A stretch of 40,190 nucleotides of DNA from Glaciihabitans sp. Lineage in GTDB: Bacteria > Actinomycetota > Actinomycetes > Actinomycetales > Microbacteriaceae. The stretch is taken from the NCBI GenBank assembly GCA_025463465.1, contig JAODAO010000322.1, forward strand, positions 1 through 40,190. Reading direction: 5' to 3'. The position numbers and the translations under genes were made by a program. Below are positions 24,992 to 32,696 of this stretch, piece after piece (position 1 is the stretch's first letter; every line of letters starts with the position of its first letter). A model generated the notes under the pieces. That model was not told the DNA's origin. It worked only from the letters and a program-made list of their open reading frames with translations, and ran no database searches.

Positions 24992-25738
24992 TTATGCCCA
25001 GAGAGCGGCAAGTGGGCTGATGTCGACGTTCTCTCGCAGCGAGGCTATGTCGTTGTAGACCGCGATCGCACCGGCCGACAGGAGCTGGGCAGGCGAGGAA
25101 TCTCCGCTTGCGACGCCGATGCATTCAACACCCGCACGGCGAGCGGACGATACATCCCGGATGCTGTCGCCGATAAAAATAGCCCGGCTGGGTTCGACAC
25201 CGGCCGTCTTGAGCGCAGAACGGACAACGTCGGTAGGCAACCATTTTTCCTGCCTGAGGTGGGCAACCACGGCCAAATCGGCCTCGTCCCCCGCATCCAG
25301 CCTGTTACGGATCAGTGCAAGGTCGCTCCTGGGTGCAGATGTAGCCAGGACAACAATCACGCCACGTTCGCTGAGGTCGTGCAGTAGTGCGCGCGCCTCA
25401 CGGAAGGCGCGCAGTCGCTTACGAGTGACGAACGGGTGCTCGGCATACGGGGGCGTGGCCCCGGAGTCGAGGTGCAGGGCAGCAACAGCCAGCAGCGAAC
25501 TCAGCAACTCCGTCGGACCCGACGCGATGCTTCGATGAATGCGCCAACCTTCGACATCCTCGCCGCGATCGGGGAACGATCGAGACCACGCGTCAACGTG
25601 AACGGAGCGGGAATCGACGAGGACACCGTCGATATCGAACAGAGCAGCAACGGATCGCTCTCCCGCGGTAAATGTTGCGATGCCCGTCGTTCCATTGGGG
25701 GTCACTGCTGTGGCTTGGTTGTCACCTTTGTCTTCCAT
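24992..25738 (-). CDS. HAD-family hydrolase (phosphatase)
   Basis: A 248-aa HAD phosphatase of the CbbY/beta-phosphoglucomutase-like type. The motifs are complete: FDIDGVLVDS (D35, D37), LATSAPRSD with the motif II serine/threonine, a lysine in RQEKWLPTDVV, and IFIGDSIRDVSSARRAG with the motif IV aspartates. The cap insert is helical (about 45-105). It dephosphorylates or isomerises a small phosphorylated metabolite in the cytosol; substrate unknown. The first 28 residues before the HAD core are extra and low in conservation, so a later start is possible, but TTAGAT 6 nt before this ATG fits the local promoter pattern. Confidence 0.88.
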   Translation of the reverse strand: MEDKGDNQATAVTPNGTTGIATFTAGERSVAALFDIDGVLVDSRSVHVDAWSRSFPDRGEDVEGWRIHRSIASGPTELLSSLLAVAALHLDSGATPPYAEHPFVTRKRLRAFREARALLHDLSERGVIVVLATSAPRSDLALIRNRLDAGDEADLAVVAHLRQEKWLPTDVVRSALKTAGVEPSRAIFIGDSIRDVSSARRAGVECIGVASGDSSPAQLLSAGAIAVYNDIASLRENVDISPLAALWA

Positions 25739-25744
25739 AGCGAC

Positions 25745-25750
25745 ATCTAA
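25745..25750 (-). promoter_or_regulatory. Candidate -10 for the HAD gene
   Basis: On the minus strand TTGTTG, 17 nt, TTAGAT, 6 nt, ATG. The hexamer is a weak match, but the same word at the same distance precedes the methyltransferase GTG at 31384. Confidence 0.3.
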
Positions 25751-25819
25751 GTGACCCTAATCCGTGCCAACAAGGTCTTTACTTTCTTGCCAATTAGAGC
25801 AGGGGAATCCTCACGATTG

Positions 25820-26002
25820 CTAGTTCTCGTTCGGAACAAAGATCCACAGCGCGATATAAAGCAGGAACTGCGGGCCAGGAAGGAGGCAGGAGAGGATGAA
25901 GATGAGGCGGACAACACCCGGCCGCATCCCGAATCGTTGGGCAATCCCCGCACACACGCCTGCGATGACGCGACCGGACCGGGGACGAAGTAATTGAGCC
26001 AT
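25820..26002 (-). CDS. PspC domain small membrane protein
   Basis: A 60-aa protein that is essentially a lone PspC domain: RVIAGVCAGIAQRFGMRPGVVRLIFIL (about 11-37), where GVxxGIAxxF and the following Pro-Val-Arg-Leu are characteristic, then a membrane helix ending in LLYIALWIFVPNE, the family closing motif. PspC proteins sit in the cytoplasmic membrane and in other bacteria help sense envelope stress; here no PspA-like partner is visible. GGAAC precedes the ATG. It lies between the HAD and a short hypothetical gene, all on the minus strand. Secure despite its size. Confidence 0.92.
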   Translation of the reverse strand: MAQLLRPRSGRVIAGVCAGIAQRFGMRPGVVRLIFILSCLLPGPQFLLYIALWIFVPNEN

Positions 26003-26069
26003 GTTCCGATGTTGTCAGTCGGCGAGGACGATCACAATCAGGGACATTCCCCACCTTCGGTGTGACGGC

Positions 26070-26351
26070 TCAGGGTAGGTCCTCGATCGGCGGCGCTAAC
26101 TCCAGGAACCGCTCGTGCACCTGGGCTGTGGCATACGGGCCATCCCCGTCGGCGTTGACCTGTCCTTCGTCGAATTCGATCCACCACACGCGGCCACCCT
26201 GGGCCGCCGAACCCCACACACCGGCCAGCGACGACCCGCCGCTGCGGATGATGATTCCGCTTGGTTCGTCCGGCCACGGCGAGCGGTCAGTGGAGGAGGC
26301 GTCGCGCACAAACACCTGGGCACCAATTCCGAAGTCAGCGAGAGAAGTCAT
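26070..26351 (-). CDS. Hypothetical protein (93 aa)
   Basis: Not recognised as a named family. The 93-aa product reads MTSLADFGIGAQVFVRDAS, then SGIIIRSGG, RVWWIEFDEGQVNADGDGPY and a helical C terminus QVHERFLELAPP. The alternating pattern and the WWIEFDE segment suggest a small SH3-like or KOW-like beta barrel binding domain, an inference only. The track's ORF begins nine codons earlier, but the internal ATG is a more natural start; neither has a clear ribosome-binding site. It lies between PspC and DUF3097 genes on the same strand. Coding bias is good, so I accept it as real. Confidence 0.75.
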   Translation of the reverse strand: MTSLADFGIGAQVFVRDASSTDRSPWPDEPSGIIIRSGGSSLAGVWGSAAQGGRVWWIEFDEGQVNADGDGPYATAQVHERFLELAPPIEDLP

Positions 26352-26452
26352 AGGGCAAGTCAACCAGCGTGCGCCCACTCACGGTGCGCAGGCGGCGGGT
26401 CGTGGCGTGGCGCATCGTAGAACGGCGCGTGAGTGTGGCCTGAGACCGGCAC

Positions 26453-27292
26453 TCACTCCGGGGCGGTCACAAAGTCGATGAGCTGCTCGACACGTCCGAG
26501 CAGGACGGGCTCAAGGTCCGTGTACGAGTTCACTCGACCAAGAATCCGCTTCCACGCCCTCGCGATATCGGCCTGGTCGGCGTGCGGCCATCCCAGGGCC
26601 TCGCAGATCCCGTGTTTCCACTCGATGTTGCGCGGGACGTTCGGCCACTGCGTGATACCAATCCGCGCCGGTTTGACGGCCTGCCAGATATCGACGAAGG
26701 GGTGGCCGACCACCAGTACCGAAGCACCGTATGGGCCTCGGGCAACGGCATCGGCAATCCGGCTTTCCTTGGAGTTGGCGACAAGATGGTCGACGAGCAC
26801 CCCCACCTTGCGACCCGGACCCGGTTTGAAATCGCGGATGATCTGATCGAGATCGTCGACACCCTCGAGGTACTCCACCACAACGCCTTCCACCCGCAGG
26901 TCGTCGCCCCAAACGCGTTCAACGAGTTCGGCATCGTGGCGACCCTCCACAAAAATTCGACTCGGCAGCGCTACCCGTGCGCGGGCGTCAGCGACGGCGA
27001 ATGATCCAGACGCCGTGCGGGCGGTCGCAGTGGTTTTGGGTTTCGGGGCGCGCAGCGCAACGGCCTTGCCGTCGATCAGGAATCCGGCACCGAGGGGAAA
27101 CAGCCGTACCCGGCCGAAGCGGTCCTCGAGCTTCACAAACCGCTGTTCGAGTCCCACCACCGCGCCGACAAATCCAGAGCCGACGTCCTCAACAACGAGA
27201 TCACGTTCCGCCTCAACGATGGTGGGGGGAATGCTGGGGGTTTTGCGGGTGAAACCCGCCAGAACATCGGAGCCGTAACGATCATCATCCAC
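26453..27292 (-). CDS. DUF3097 family protein
   Basis: A 279-aa protein matching DUF3097, an actinobacterial family of unknown function with a Toprim-like core. It begins DDDRYGSDVLAGF, has an N-terminal beta domain with GAVVGLEQRFVKLEDRFGRVRLFPLGAGFLIDGK (about 41-75), then the Toprim-like segment RIFVEGRHDAELVERVWGDDLR with the acidic EGRHDAE motif near 116-122, and VGVLVDHLVANSKESRIADAV. A nucleic-acid or nucleotide role is plausible because Toprim domains bind Mg2+ and phosphates; this is inference. The GTG start has TAGCCT 6 nt upstream. Monocistronic in appearance. Confidence 0.93.
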   Translation of the reverse strand: MDDDRYGSDVLAGFTRKTPSIPPTIVEAERDLVVEDVGSGFVGAVVGLEQRFVKLEDRFGRVRLFPLGAGFLIDGKAVALRAPKPKTTATARTASGSFAVADARARVALPSRIFVEGRHDAELVERVWGDDLRVEGVVVEYLEGVDDLDQIIRDFKPGPGRKVGVLVDHLVANSKESRIADAVARGPYGASVLVVGHPFVDIWQAVKPARIGITQWPNVPRNIEWKHGICEALGWPHADQADIARAWKRILGRVNSYTDLEPVLLGRVEQLIDFVTAPE

Positions 27293-27298
27293 CAGCCG

Positions 27299-27304
27299 AG
27301 GCTA
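27299..27304 (-). promoter_or_regulatory. Candidate -10 of a leaderless promoter
   Basis: On the minus strand TAGCCT is followed by cggctg and the GTG of the DUF3097 gene (6-nt gap). No ribosome-binding site is seen. Confidence 0.45.
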
Positions 27305-27351
27305 GCCGAGAGACGAGCCGGGGGCATCTCTCCACGCCGCACACCGCGGAG

Positions 27352-27367
27352 CAGGCCGGCCGGCCTG
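27352..27367. terminator. 16-bp perfect palindrome downstream of LysR gene
   Basis: CAGGCCGGCCGGCCTG lies 46 bp beyond the LysR-type gene's stop, within the 120-bp gap before DUF3097. Its position fits a transcription end for the LysR gene. There is no T-run. Confidence 0.35.
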
Positions 27368-27412
27368 GGAACGCTGCCGCGGACTTACCATCGACCGCCG
27401 TGGCTTCCCCGA

Positions 27413-28279
27413 TTACGCCCGTGGTGACTGGCGCACCAAAGCCCGGTCCATGATCGCTGCGATCAGCGCGTCGGTGGGTTCCTTCGCCGCGGTGGGGTTG
27501 GCCAACAGCGTGAAGTCGACGTCACCGAGCGCGGGCAGCCCGAACCGGTTGGTGACCTTCACCAAGTCGTCCGGGATCAGGGTTTGGGGGAACACCGCGA
27601 CTCCGATGCCGGCACGGACGGCGGCCAGCAGCCCGCTGACCTCGCGGGTGTTGCAGGTGATCCGCCACGTGCGCCCGGCAGCCTCAAGTGCGTCGATGGC
27701 GATCTGCCGGCTGACGCTCGGAGCCTGGTAGGCAATGAGCGGCACCGTCTGACCCGGTTCGAGCACCGTTTTCTCGTGCCCGACCCAGACCATGCTGTCC
27801 CGGCTGACGCGCACCCCCTCCGAGCTTTCACTGGGATTTTCCTTAATGAAGATGAGATCGAGGTGGCCCGATTTGAGCCTGCGGTACAACGGACCACTCT
27901 GGTTGACCGTCAGCTCGAGGTTGATCTGCGGGTAGAGCTGGCGAAAGTGCCGGAGAATTCGGGGCAGCTGGGTGATGGCGAGATCATCTGCCGTACCGAA
28001 GCGAAGCCGACCGCGCATGGCGGAGCCCGTGAAGTAGCTCGCCGCGGAGGCGTGGGCGGCAAGGATGGTGCGGGCGAAGCCGGCCATCGCGTCGCCGTTG
28101 TCCGTCAGATGCACCTCGCGGGTGTCCCTCGACACCAACAATCGGCCAGCGGCTGACTCCAATTTGCGCACGTGTTGGCTGACGGTGGGCTGGCTGAGGC
28201 CGAGTTGCACCCCGGCGTTGGTGAAGCTTTGTGTCTCAGCCACGGCGAGAAAGGTTCTGAGCAGGACGGGATCAAACAT
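27413..28279 (-). CDS. LysR-family transcriptional regulator
   Basis: A 288-aa LysR-type regulator. The N-terminal winged helix is clear: LLRTFLAVAETQSFTNAGVQLGLSQPTVSQHVRKLE (residues 6-41), followed by a linker helix and the effector domain from about 90 (GRLRFGTADDLAITQLPRILRHFRQLYPQINLEL). The family binds DNA as a tetramer and usually controls a divergent neighbour, here the MFS exporter 113 bp away, and itself. The ATG at 28279 gives the standard N terminus MFDPVLLRTFLAV. A T-N11-A dyad lies 7 nt upstream of the start. Effector unknown; it is a candidate drug or metabolite sensor. Confidence 0.95.
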   Translation of the reverse strand: MFDPVLLRTFLAVAETQSFTNAGVQLGLSQPTVSQHVRKLESAAGRLLVSRDTREVHLTDNGDAMAGFARTILAAHASAASYFTGSAMRGRLRFGTADDLAITQLPRILRHFRQLYPQINLELTVNQSGPLYRRLKSGHLDLIFIKENPSESSEGVRVSRDSMVWVGHEKTVLEPGQTVPLIAYQAPSVSRQIAIDALEAAGRTWRITCNTREVSGLLAAVRAGIGVAVFPQTLIPDDLVKVTNRFGLPALGDVDFTLLANPTAAKEPTDALIAAIMDRALVRQSPRA

Positions 28280-28285
28280 ATTGTT

Positions 28286-28304
28286 CCATTCGAAAACGTA
28301 ATGG
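28286..28304. promoter_or_regulatory. Candidate LysR binding site (T-N11-A dyad)
   Basis: CCATT, 9 nt, AATGG forms a perfect 5-bp dyad with the T-N11-A core expected for LysR-type regulators, between the divergent LysR and MFS genes. A second dyad, CTCGC-N10-GCGAG at 28324-28343, lies 20 bp further on and may be the activation site. Confidence 0.5.
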
Positions 28305-28392
28305 GAGATATAGATTCAATTTACTCGCAGAATAACTGGCGAGCGATAGCCTCGATGGTGACCCCCCATACGTAACGCACCTCAGGACACAC

Positions 28393-29733
28393 GTGACTTC
28401 CGCTCCACCCATATTTCCCCCGACCGAACCAATGCCCGTCGCCAACGGACGTGCCCCGTGGAGCGACACCCTGTCGTCGCTCCGGGTGCCAAACTTTCGT
28501 CTCTTCACCATCTCGAACGTGCTGGCCATGTCCGGCACGTGGATGCAGCGGATCGCCCAGGACTGGCTTGTCCTCCAACTCTCCGGAAGCGTCACCGCGG
28601 TGGGCATCACTGTCGCACTGCAGTTCGCCCCCATGCTCCTCTTCGGCCTCTACGGCGGCCTGATCGTCGACCGGTACTCCAAACGGATGCTGCTGATGCT
28701 GACCCAGGGCATCGTCGGTGTGCTGAGCGCCGTCCTCGCCGTCCTCGCCATCACCGGTGTTGTTGAGGTCTGGCATGTGTTTGTGATCGCCTTCCTCGTG
28801 GGAATGGTCACGGTGGTGGACAACCCCACCCGTCAGGTGTTCGTCAACGAACTCGTTGGCCCCCGCAACCTGAAGAACGCGATCAGCATCAACTCGTCGG
28901 TGTTCCAGCTCGGTGGTCTGATCGGACCGGCCATCGCCGGTGTGCTCCTCGTCGCGGTCGGTGCCGGGTGGGCCTTCGGCATCAACGCCGTGACCTGTGT
29001 GGTCACTGTGCTGACGCTGTCAATGCTGTCGACCTCGAAGCTGATGCGCACACCCCCGATGCCTCGCGCCAAGGGGCAACTCAAGGAGGGTCTGCGCTAC
29101 GTCCTGGCCAAACCGTCGATCTTCTGGTCGGTGGTGATGGTGCTTGTACTCTCGGTCTTTTCCCTCACCATGCCCGTGATCCTCTCCGCGTACGCCACCA
29201 CGGTCTACGATGTTGGCGCGGCCGGTTATGGCCTGTTCAACACCCTCGTCGCCGCCGGGGCGTTCATCGGCGCTATCGCCTCCACCAGACGCACCAGTGT
29301 GCGGTTGCGCGGTGTGATCATGCTCGGGGGACTCTGGGGCGCCCTTCAGGCGATCGCCGCTCTGATGCCCACCGAGCTCACCTTCGGCCTGCTGCTGGTC
29401 AGCCTCGGAATCGCCAACCTGTTGTTTATCACCGGCGCGAATTCACTGGTGCAGATGTCGTCCAACCTCGGTGTGCGCGGCAGGGTGATGTCCGTCTACG
29501 TGATGGTGCTGCTGGGTGGCCAGGCGATCGGCGGGCCGTTTATGGGCTGGCTGGTTGAGAACTATGGCGCGCAGACCGGCATGGCGGTTTCCGGCATCGT
29601 CCCGGCCATCGCCGCGGCGCTTATCGGCCTTCACCTCGCGAGACGCCGCCACCTCACCATGCGCGTCGACCTGACCCGCCACTCCCCCCTGGTTACGATC
29701 GTCCGGCGCATCGATGGAGGAGTGCGCGGGTAG
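28393..29733 (+). CDS. MFS transporter (drug/metabolite efflux type)
   Basis: A 446-aa major facilitator with 12 predicted helices. FTISNVLAMSGTWMQRIAQDWLVLQLSGS (about 33-61) and LFGLYGGLIVDRYSKRMLLML, with the D-R-x-S-K-R motif A loop near 95-101, place it with the enterobactin exporter-like/TetV group (MFS_3). A second-half FVNELVGPRNLKNAISINSSVFQLGGLIGPAIAGVLL segment is typical of that group. It would export a drug or siderophore-like compound using the proton gradient, probably under the divergent LysR regulator. The GTG start follows AGGAC. Sequence just after the stop remains coding-like in the same frame (see the next entry). Confidence 0.93.
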   Translation: MTSAPPIFPPTEPMPVANGRAPWSDTLSSLRVPNFRLFTISNVLAMSGTWMQRIAQDWLVLQLSGSVTAVGITVALQFAPMLLFGLYGGLIVDRYSKRMLLMLTQGIVGVLSAVLAVLAITGVVEVWHVFVIAFLVGMVTVVDNPTRQVFVNELVGPRNLKNAISINSSVFQLGGLIGPAIAGVLLVAVGAGWAFGINAVTCVVTVLTLSMLSTSKLMRTPPMPRAKGQLKEGLRYVLAKPSIFWSVVMVLVLSVFSLTMPVILSAYATTVYDVGAAGYGLFNTLVAAGAFIGAIASTRRTSVRLRGVIMLGGLWGALQAIAALMPTELTFGLLLVSLGIANLLFITGANSLVQMSSNLGVRGRVMSVYVMVLLGGQAIGGPFMGWLVENYGAQTGMAVSGIVPAIAAALIGLHLARRRHLTMRVDLTRHSPLVTIVRRIDGGVRG

Positions 29734-29886
29734 TTGCGGATCGCCGGCGGCGACAACATCAACACCGCCGTCTTCTATCCGGGCGACGACGACTTCCTTG
29801 TCGACCGTGGCACACAGGCCCGCCATTATGAGCTGGCCGGCAACCTCAGATCAGCAGGAATCCCGTCTCCACGAGCTCGCGGATAG
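29734..29886 (+). other. Unexplained coding-like segment after the MFS stop
   Basis: Directly after the MFS TAG, the same frame continues for 50 codons from TTG with almost all C/G third positions (LRIAGGDNINTAVFYPGDDDF...) and stops at 29886, overlapping the convergent methyltransferase by 41 bp. It could be a TTG-started 50-aa protein using GGAGG at 29716 (long spacing), a former MFS extension cut by a nonsense mutation, or the remnant of another gene. No family was recognised. The reverse strand is also open here, so the coding reading is not certain. Confidence 0.35.
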
Positions 29887-31384
29887 CGGGAAGGACTTCC
29901 TCGCGCACGTCGTCCTCGCGCAGGTCGAGCAATTGGGCCAGCGCCGCACAGATTGCCGCAATGCTCAGTTCGCCGTCGCAGGCGCCCACAACGGCGGCAA
30001 GGACGGTCCCCATCGGATAGACCCGGGCGAACGCCCCGCCCTGGCGCAACGTGATCGCCGCCGGATCCTCGTCGCCCGGCCAGTAGTGCCGCTCCTCTGT
30101 GACATCGGATGCCACCGTCAGCAGCGCACGCGACAACGCCGTGTCATCGAGGGCCGCCTGCCAGTCGTGGGCTCCGAGGGTGTCGGCGACGTGTTCACCC
30201 AGTCCGCCGGTCACGGCACCACCAAGTCGCTCCAAACGACGGAAGGGGGATGTCTGTTCCGCCGGCCGGCGCAGCGTGATGTAGCCGAACCCGACGGCCG
30301 TGACACCGCGTGCGGCAAAATCGTCGAGCCACGCGTCTGACAGCCTGTCGAACTCGTCGCCAGGACGGGTGCCGCCGTCTCGGATCCAGGTCTCGGTGTA
30401 GAGCGGGGCGTCCTGCACCTCGCGCTCGACAACCCACGCATCAACGGCAGCGTCGCCGGCCGGCGAACCAACCCGCGCGGCATCGATCCAGCGCCCCACC
30501 CGCTCGAAAGCGTCAACGCCATGGTGATATTCCCAGTTGCCCAACATCTGGGCAATCCCGCCCGGCTTCAGGTGGATGGCTGCTCCGGCGACGACTTCGG
30601 CGACCAGCGCGTCACCGACCAGCCCGCCGTCACGATACTCATACGCCGGCACACCGGGGATGCGGGGCGTGATCACAAATGGAGGGTTCGAGACGATCTG
30701 GTCGAAGCTCTCCCCCGCGACCGGCGCGAACAGGCTGCCGAGGCGGAATTCGATGTTCGTGATGCTGTTGAGGGTGGCGTTCATCGCTGCGAAGTCCAGG
30801 GCACGCTGGGAGATGTCGGTGGCGACAACTCGCCGGGCGTGACGGGATGCGTGCATGGCCTGGATGCCGCAACCGGTGCCGAGGTCCAGCACACTGTCGA
30901 TCGGGTTGTGCACCATCAGGCCGCTGAGCGTCAGTGACGCACCGCCGACCCCGAGGACATGATTTTCCGACAGCGCATGGCCGAGGCTGATCTCACCGAG
31001 GTCGCTGATGATCCACCAGTCGACCGCGCCGGAGTCCTCGACAAAGCTGTATGGGCGCAGGTCCACGGCCGGCCACACCTGGCCATCATCGCTGGCGCGC
31101 ACGATGGCCAGTTCGCGGGCGCCATCAACACCAACCGTGGCGAGCGCGGTGGCTGCCTCGGCCGGATCGACGGGCAACCCGAGCACAAAAAGCCTCGCAA
31201 GGGTGTCGATGGCTTCGGCCGTGCCATTCACGCGACGAGCGTCGAGGGCACGTCGAGCCGGAACACGGTGGCCACGGTGCAGCGCAGCGTCGGCTTCTTC
31301 TCCCCACACCGCGGTGAGGGTGCCCACGGTGAAGTCGGCTGAGGTCAGGTCGATGCGCAGGCGAGCCAGGAGTTCAATAGTCAC
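29846..31384 (-). CDS. Class I SAM-dependent methyltransferase (DUF7059/RsmC-HemK-like)
   Basis: A 512-aa methyltransferase with an N-terminal domain of about 150 residues (PVDPAEAATAL and a winged-helix-like region), a Rossmann methyltransferase core, and a C-terminal domain of about 200 residues. Motif I is VLDLGTGCGIQAMHAS (about 165-180) and motif IV is NPPFV (about 233-237), the signature of N6-amino-methyl transfer to adenine, guanine-N2 or glutamine, as in HemK/PrmC and RsmC. It probably modifies rRNA, DNA or a release factor; I recall it as an actinobacterial family carrying DUF7059. The GTG at 31384 with TTAGAT 6 nt upstream is preferred to the track's GTG at 31417. It is divergent from a small acidic protein. 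Confidence 0.85.
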   Translation of the reverse strand: MTIELLARLRIDLTSADFTVGTLTAVWGEEADAALHRGHRVPARRALDARRVNGTAEAIDTLARLFVLGLPVDPAEAATALATVGVDGARELAIVRASDDGQVWPAVDLRPYSFVEDSGAVDWWIISDLGEISLGHALSENHVLGVGGASLTLSGLMVHNPIDSVLDLGTGCGIQAMHASRHARRVVATDISQRALDFAAMNATLNSITNIEFRLGSLFAPVAGESFDQIVSNPPFVITPRIPGVPAYEYRDGGLVGDALVAEVVAGAAIHLKPGGIAQMLGNWEYHHGVDAFERVGRWIDAARVGSPAGDAAVDAWVVEREVQDAPLYTETWIRDGGTRPGDEFDRLSDAWLDDFAARGVTAVGFGYITLRRPAEQTSPFRRLERLGGAVTGGLGEHVADTLGAHDWQAALDDTALSRALLTVASDVTEERHYWPGDEDPAAITLRQGGAFARVYPMGTVLAAVVGACDGELSIAAICAALAQLLDLREDDVREEVLPAIRELVETGFLLI

Positions 31385-31390
31385 CTCGCC

Positions 31391-31396
31391 ATCTAA
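31391..31396 (-). promoter_or_regulatory. Candidate -10 for the methyltransferase
   Basis: On the minus strand TTAGAT is followed by ggcgag and GTG (6-nt gap), the same word and distance as at the HAD gene (25745-25750). Confidence 0.3.
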
Positions 31397-31439
31397 GTAC
31401 AGTCTGCGCCACCCCACTGACCGCGAGCCAATCCCCGTC

Positions 31440-31445
31440 TAGTCT
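31440..31445 (+). promoter_or_regulatory. Candidate -10 of a leaderless promoter
   Basis: TAGTCT lies 6 nt before the ATG at 31452. The GAGGTG between them is too close to the ATG to be a normal ribosome-binding site. Confidence 0.45.
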
Positions 31446-31451
31446 GAGGTG

Positions 31452-31673
31452 ATGGGTAACAACGAAAAACCTCTGAACGATAGCCCCGAGTTGCGCGACG
31501 CGATTCGTTCGATCGAAGCCACTCATGAAGACGAATCCGGCCTTGCCGCCTCGTCCGACAATCCCGGCGGGGCGGCCCCGGCGCCTGCGGAAAACGGGGA
31601 TGGCACCGACGAATCTTCTCCCGCGGCCTCCCGGGAAGCCGACCCCACCACCGGCGCCGGTACTGCCTCGTGA
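31452..31673 (+). CDS. Small acidic hypothetical protein (73 aa)
   Basis: A 73-aa, strongly acidic, Ala/Gly/Pro/Ser-rich protein with no hydrophobic segment. The N-terminal third (PLNDSPELRDAIRSIEATHEDE) could form one amphipathic helix; the rest is probably disordered. Coding bias is good, and its TGA overlaps the GTG of the aldo/keto reductase in GTGA, so it is translated as the first gene of that pair. TAGTCT precedes the ATG by 6 nt. No family recognised; it could be an accessory or regulatory peptide, or simply a leader gene that couples translation. Confidence 0.65.
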   Translation: MGNNEKPLNDSPELRDAIRSIEATHEDESGLAASSDNPGGAAPAPAENGDGTDESSPAASREADPTTGAGTAS

Positions 31674-32647
31674 GATACCGTCGGCTCGGTACAAGCGGGC
31701 TTGAAGTCTCCGAGATCATCCTCGGCTGCATGTCGTACGGTGATCCTGCGCGTGGCGCCCACCCGTGGAGTGTTGGCCTCGATGAGAGCCGACCGTTCAT
31801 CCAGCGAGCGGTTGAGGCGGGAATCACCACCTTCGATACCGCAAACGTCTATTCGATCGGCTCCAGCGAGGAGATCGTCGGCCAGCTCCTCGCCGAGACG
31901 ATTCCTCGCGACCAGGTGGTCATCGCCACCAAGGTGCACGGCAGGATGCGTCCGGGGCCGAACGGCGCCGGCCTGTCCCGGGCAGCGATTATGCACGAGG
32001 TCGACGCGAGCCTCAAGCGGCTGGGTACCGACTACATCGACCTGTACCAGATCCACCGGTTCGACCCCGATGTCCCCGTCGAGGAAACGATGGAAGCCCT
32101 GCACGACGTGGTGAAGGCAGGCAAGGCCCGCTACATCGGCGCGTCATCGATGTACGCCTGGCAGTTCGCCACCCTCCAGCACGCGGCCGACCTCGGCGGG
32201 TGGACCCGGTTCGTGTCGATGCAAGACCAGTACAACCTGCTCAACCGCGAGGAAGAACGCGAAATGCACCCGTACTGCCTAGCCAGTGGGGTTGGCGTGA
32301 TCCCCTGGAGCCCACTCGCCCGGGGGCGACTGACCAGGCAGTGGACCGAGACAACCGATCGCAGCGGCACCGACGAGTTCGGCAAACGCTTGTACCAGCA
32401 AGCCGAAGATTCCGATCGGATGATTGTCGACGCCGTTGGGCATATCGCCGAGGCCAGGGGCGTGGCGCGGGCGCAGGTGGCGTTGGCTTGGATCCTGTCC
32501 CGCCCGGCCGTCACCGCACCCATTGTCGGCGCCACCCGGGCTGCCCATCTCGAGGACGCAGTGGCTGCGCTGGAGATCGAGTTGAGTCCCGAGGAGACAT
32601 CTGTACTCGAAGAGCACTACCAGCCGCACGCGGTTGAGGGCTTTTAG
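31670..32647 (+). CDS. Aldo/keto reductase
   Basis: A 325-aa NADPH-dependent (beta/alpha)8 oxidoreductase reducing aldehydes or ketones. The catalytic tetrad is visible: D56, Y61, K88 and H129 (in DLYQIHRFD). MRYRRLGTSGLEVSEIILGCMSYG is the standard AKR opening and the C terminus has IPWSPLARGRLTRQW and APIVGATRAAHLEDAVAAL for the cofactor. The sequence most resembles the general-purpose, YajO/AKR11-like group used in aldehyde detoxification; the substrate is unknown. The GTG start is fixed by the 4-bp overlap with the small acidic gene. Cytosolic. Confidence 0.95.
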   Translation: MRYRRLGTSGLEVSEIILGCMSYGDPARGAHPWSVGLDESRPFIQRAVEAGITTFDTANVYSIGSSEEIVGQLLAETIPRDQVVIATKVHGRMRPGPNGAGLSRAAIMHEVDASLKRLGTDYIDLYQIHRFDPDVPVEETMEALHDVVKAGKARYIGASSMYAWQFATLQHAADLGGWTRFVSMQDQYNLLNREEEREMHPYCLASGVGVIPWSPLARGRLTRQWTETTDRSGTDEFGKRLYQQAEDSDRMIVDAVGHIAEARGVARAQVALAWILSRPAVTAPIVGATRAAHLEDAVAALEIELSPEETSVLEEHYQPHAVEGF

Positions 32648-32696
32648 GCCCTCGGATAATGTCGAAGAATCCCAGACGACCGACACAAAGGAGAGC

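Noticed and set aside
28321-28392. Short plus-strand ORF between LysR and MFS
   Set aside because: Poor coding bias and AT-richer sequence; better read as the divergent control region.
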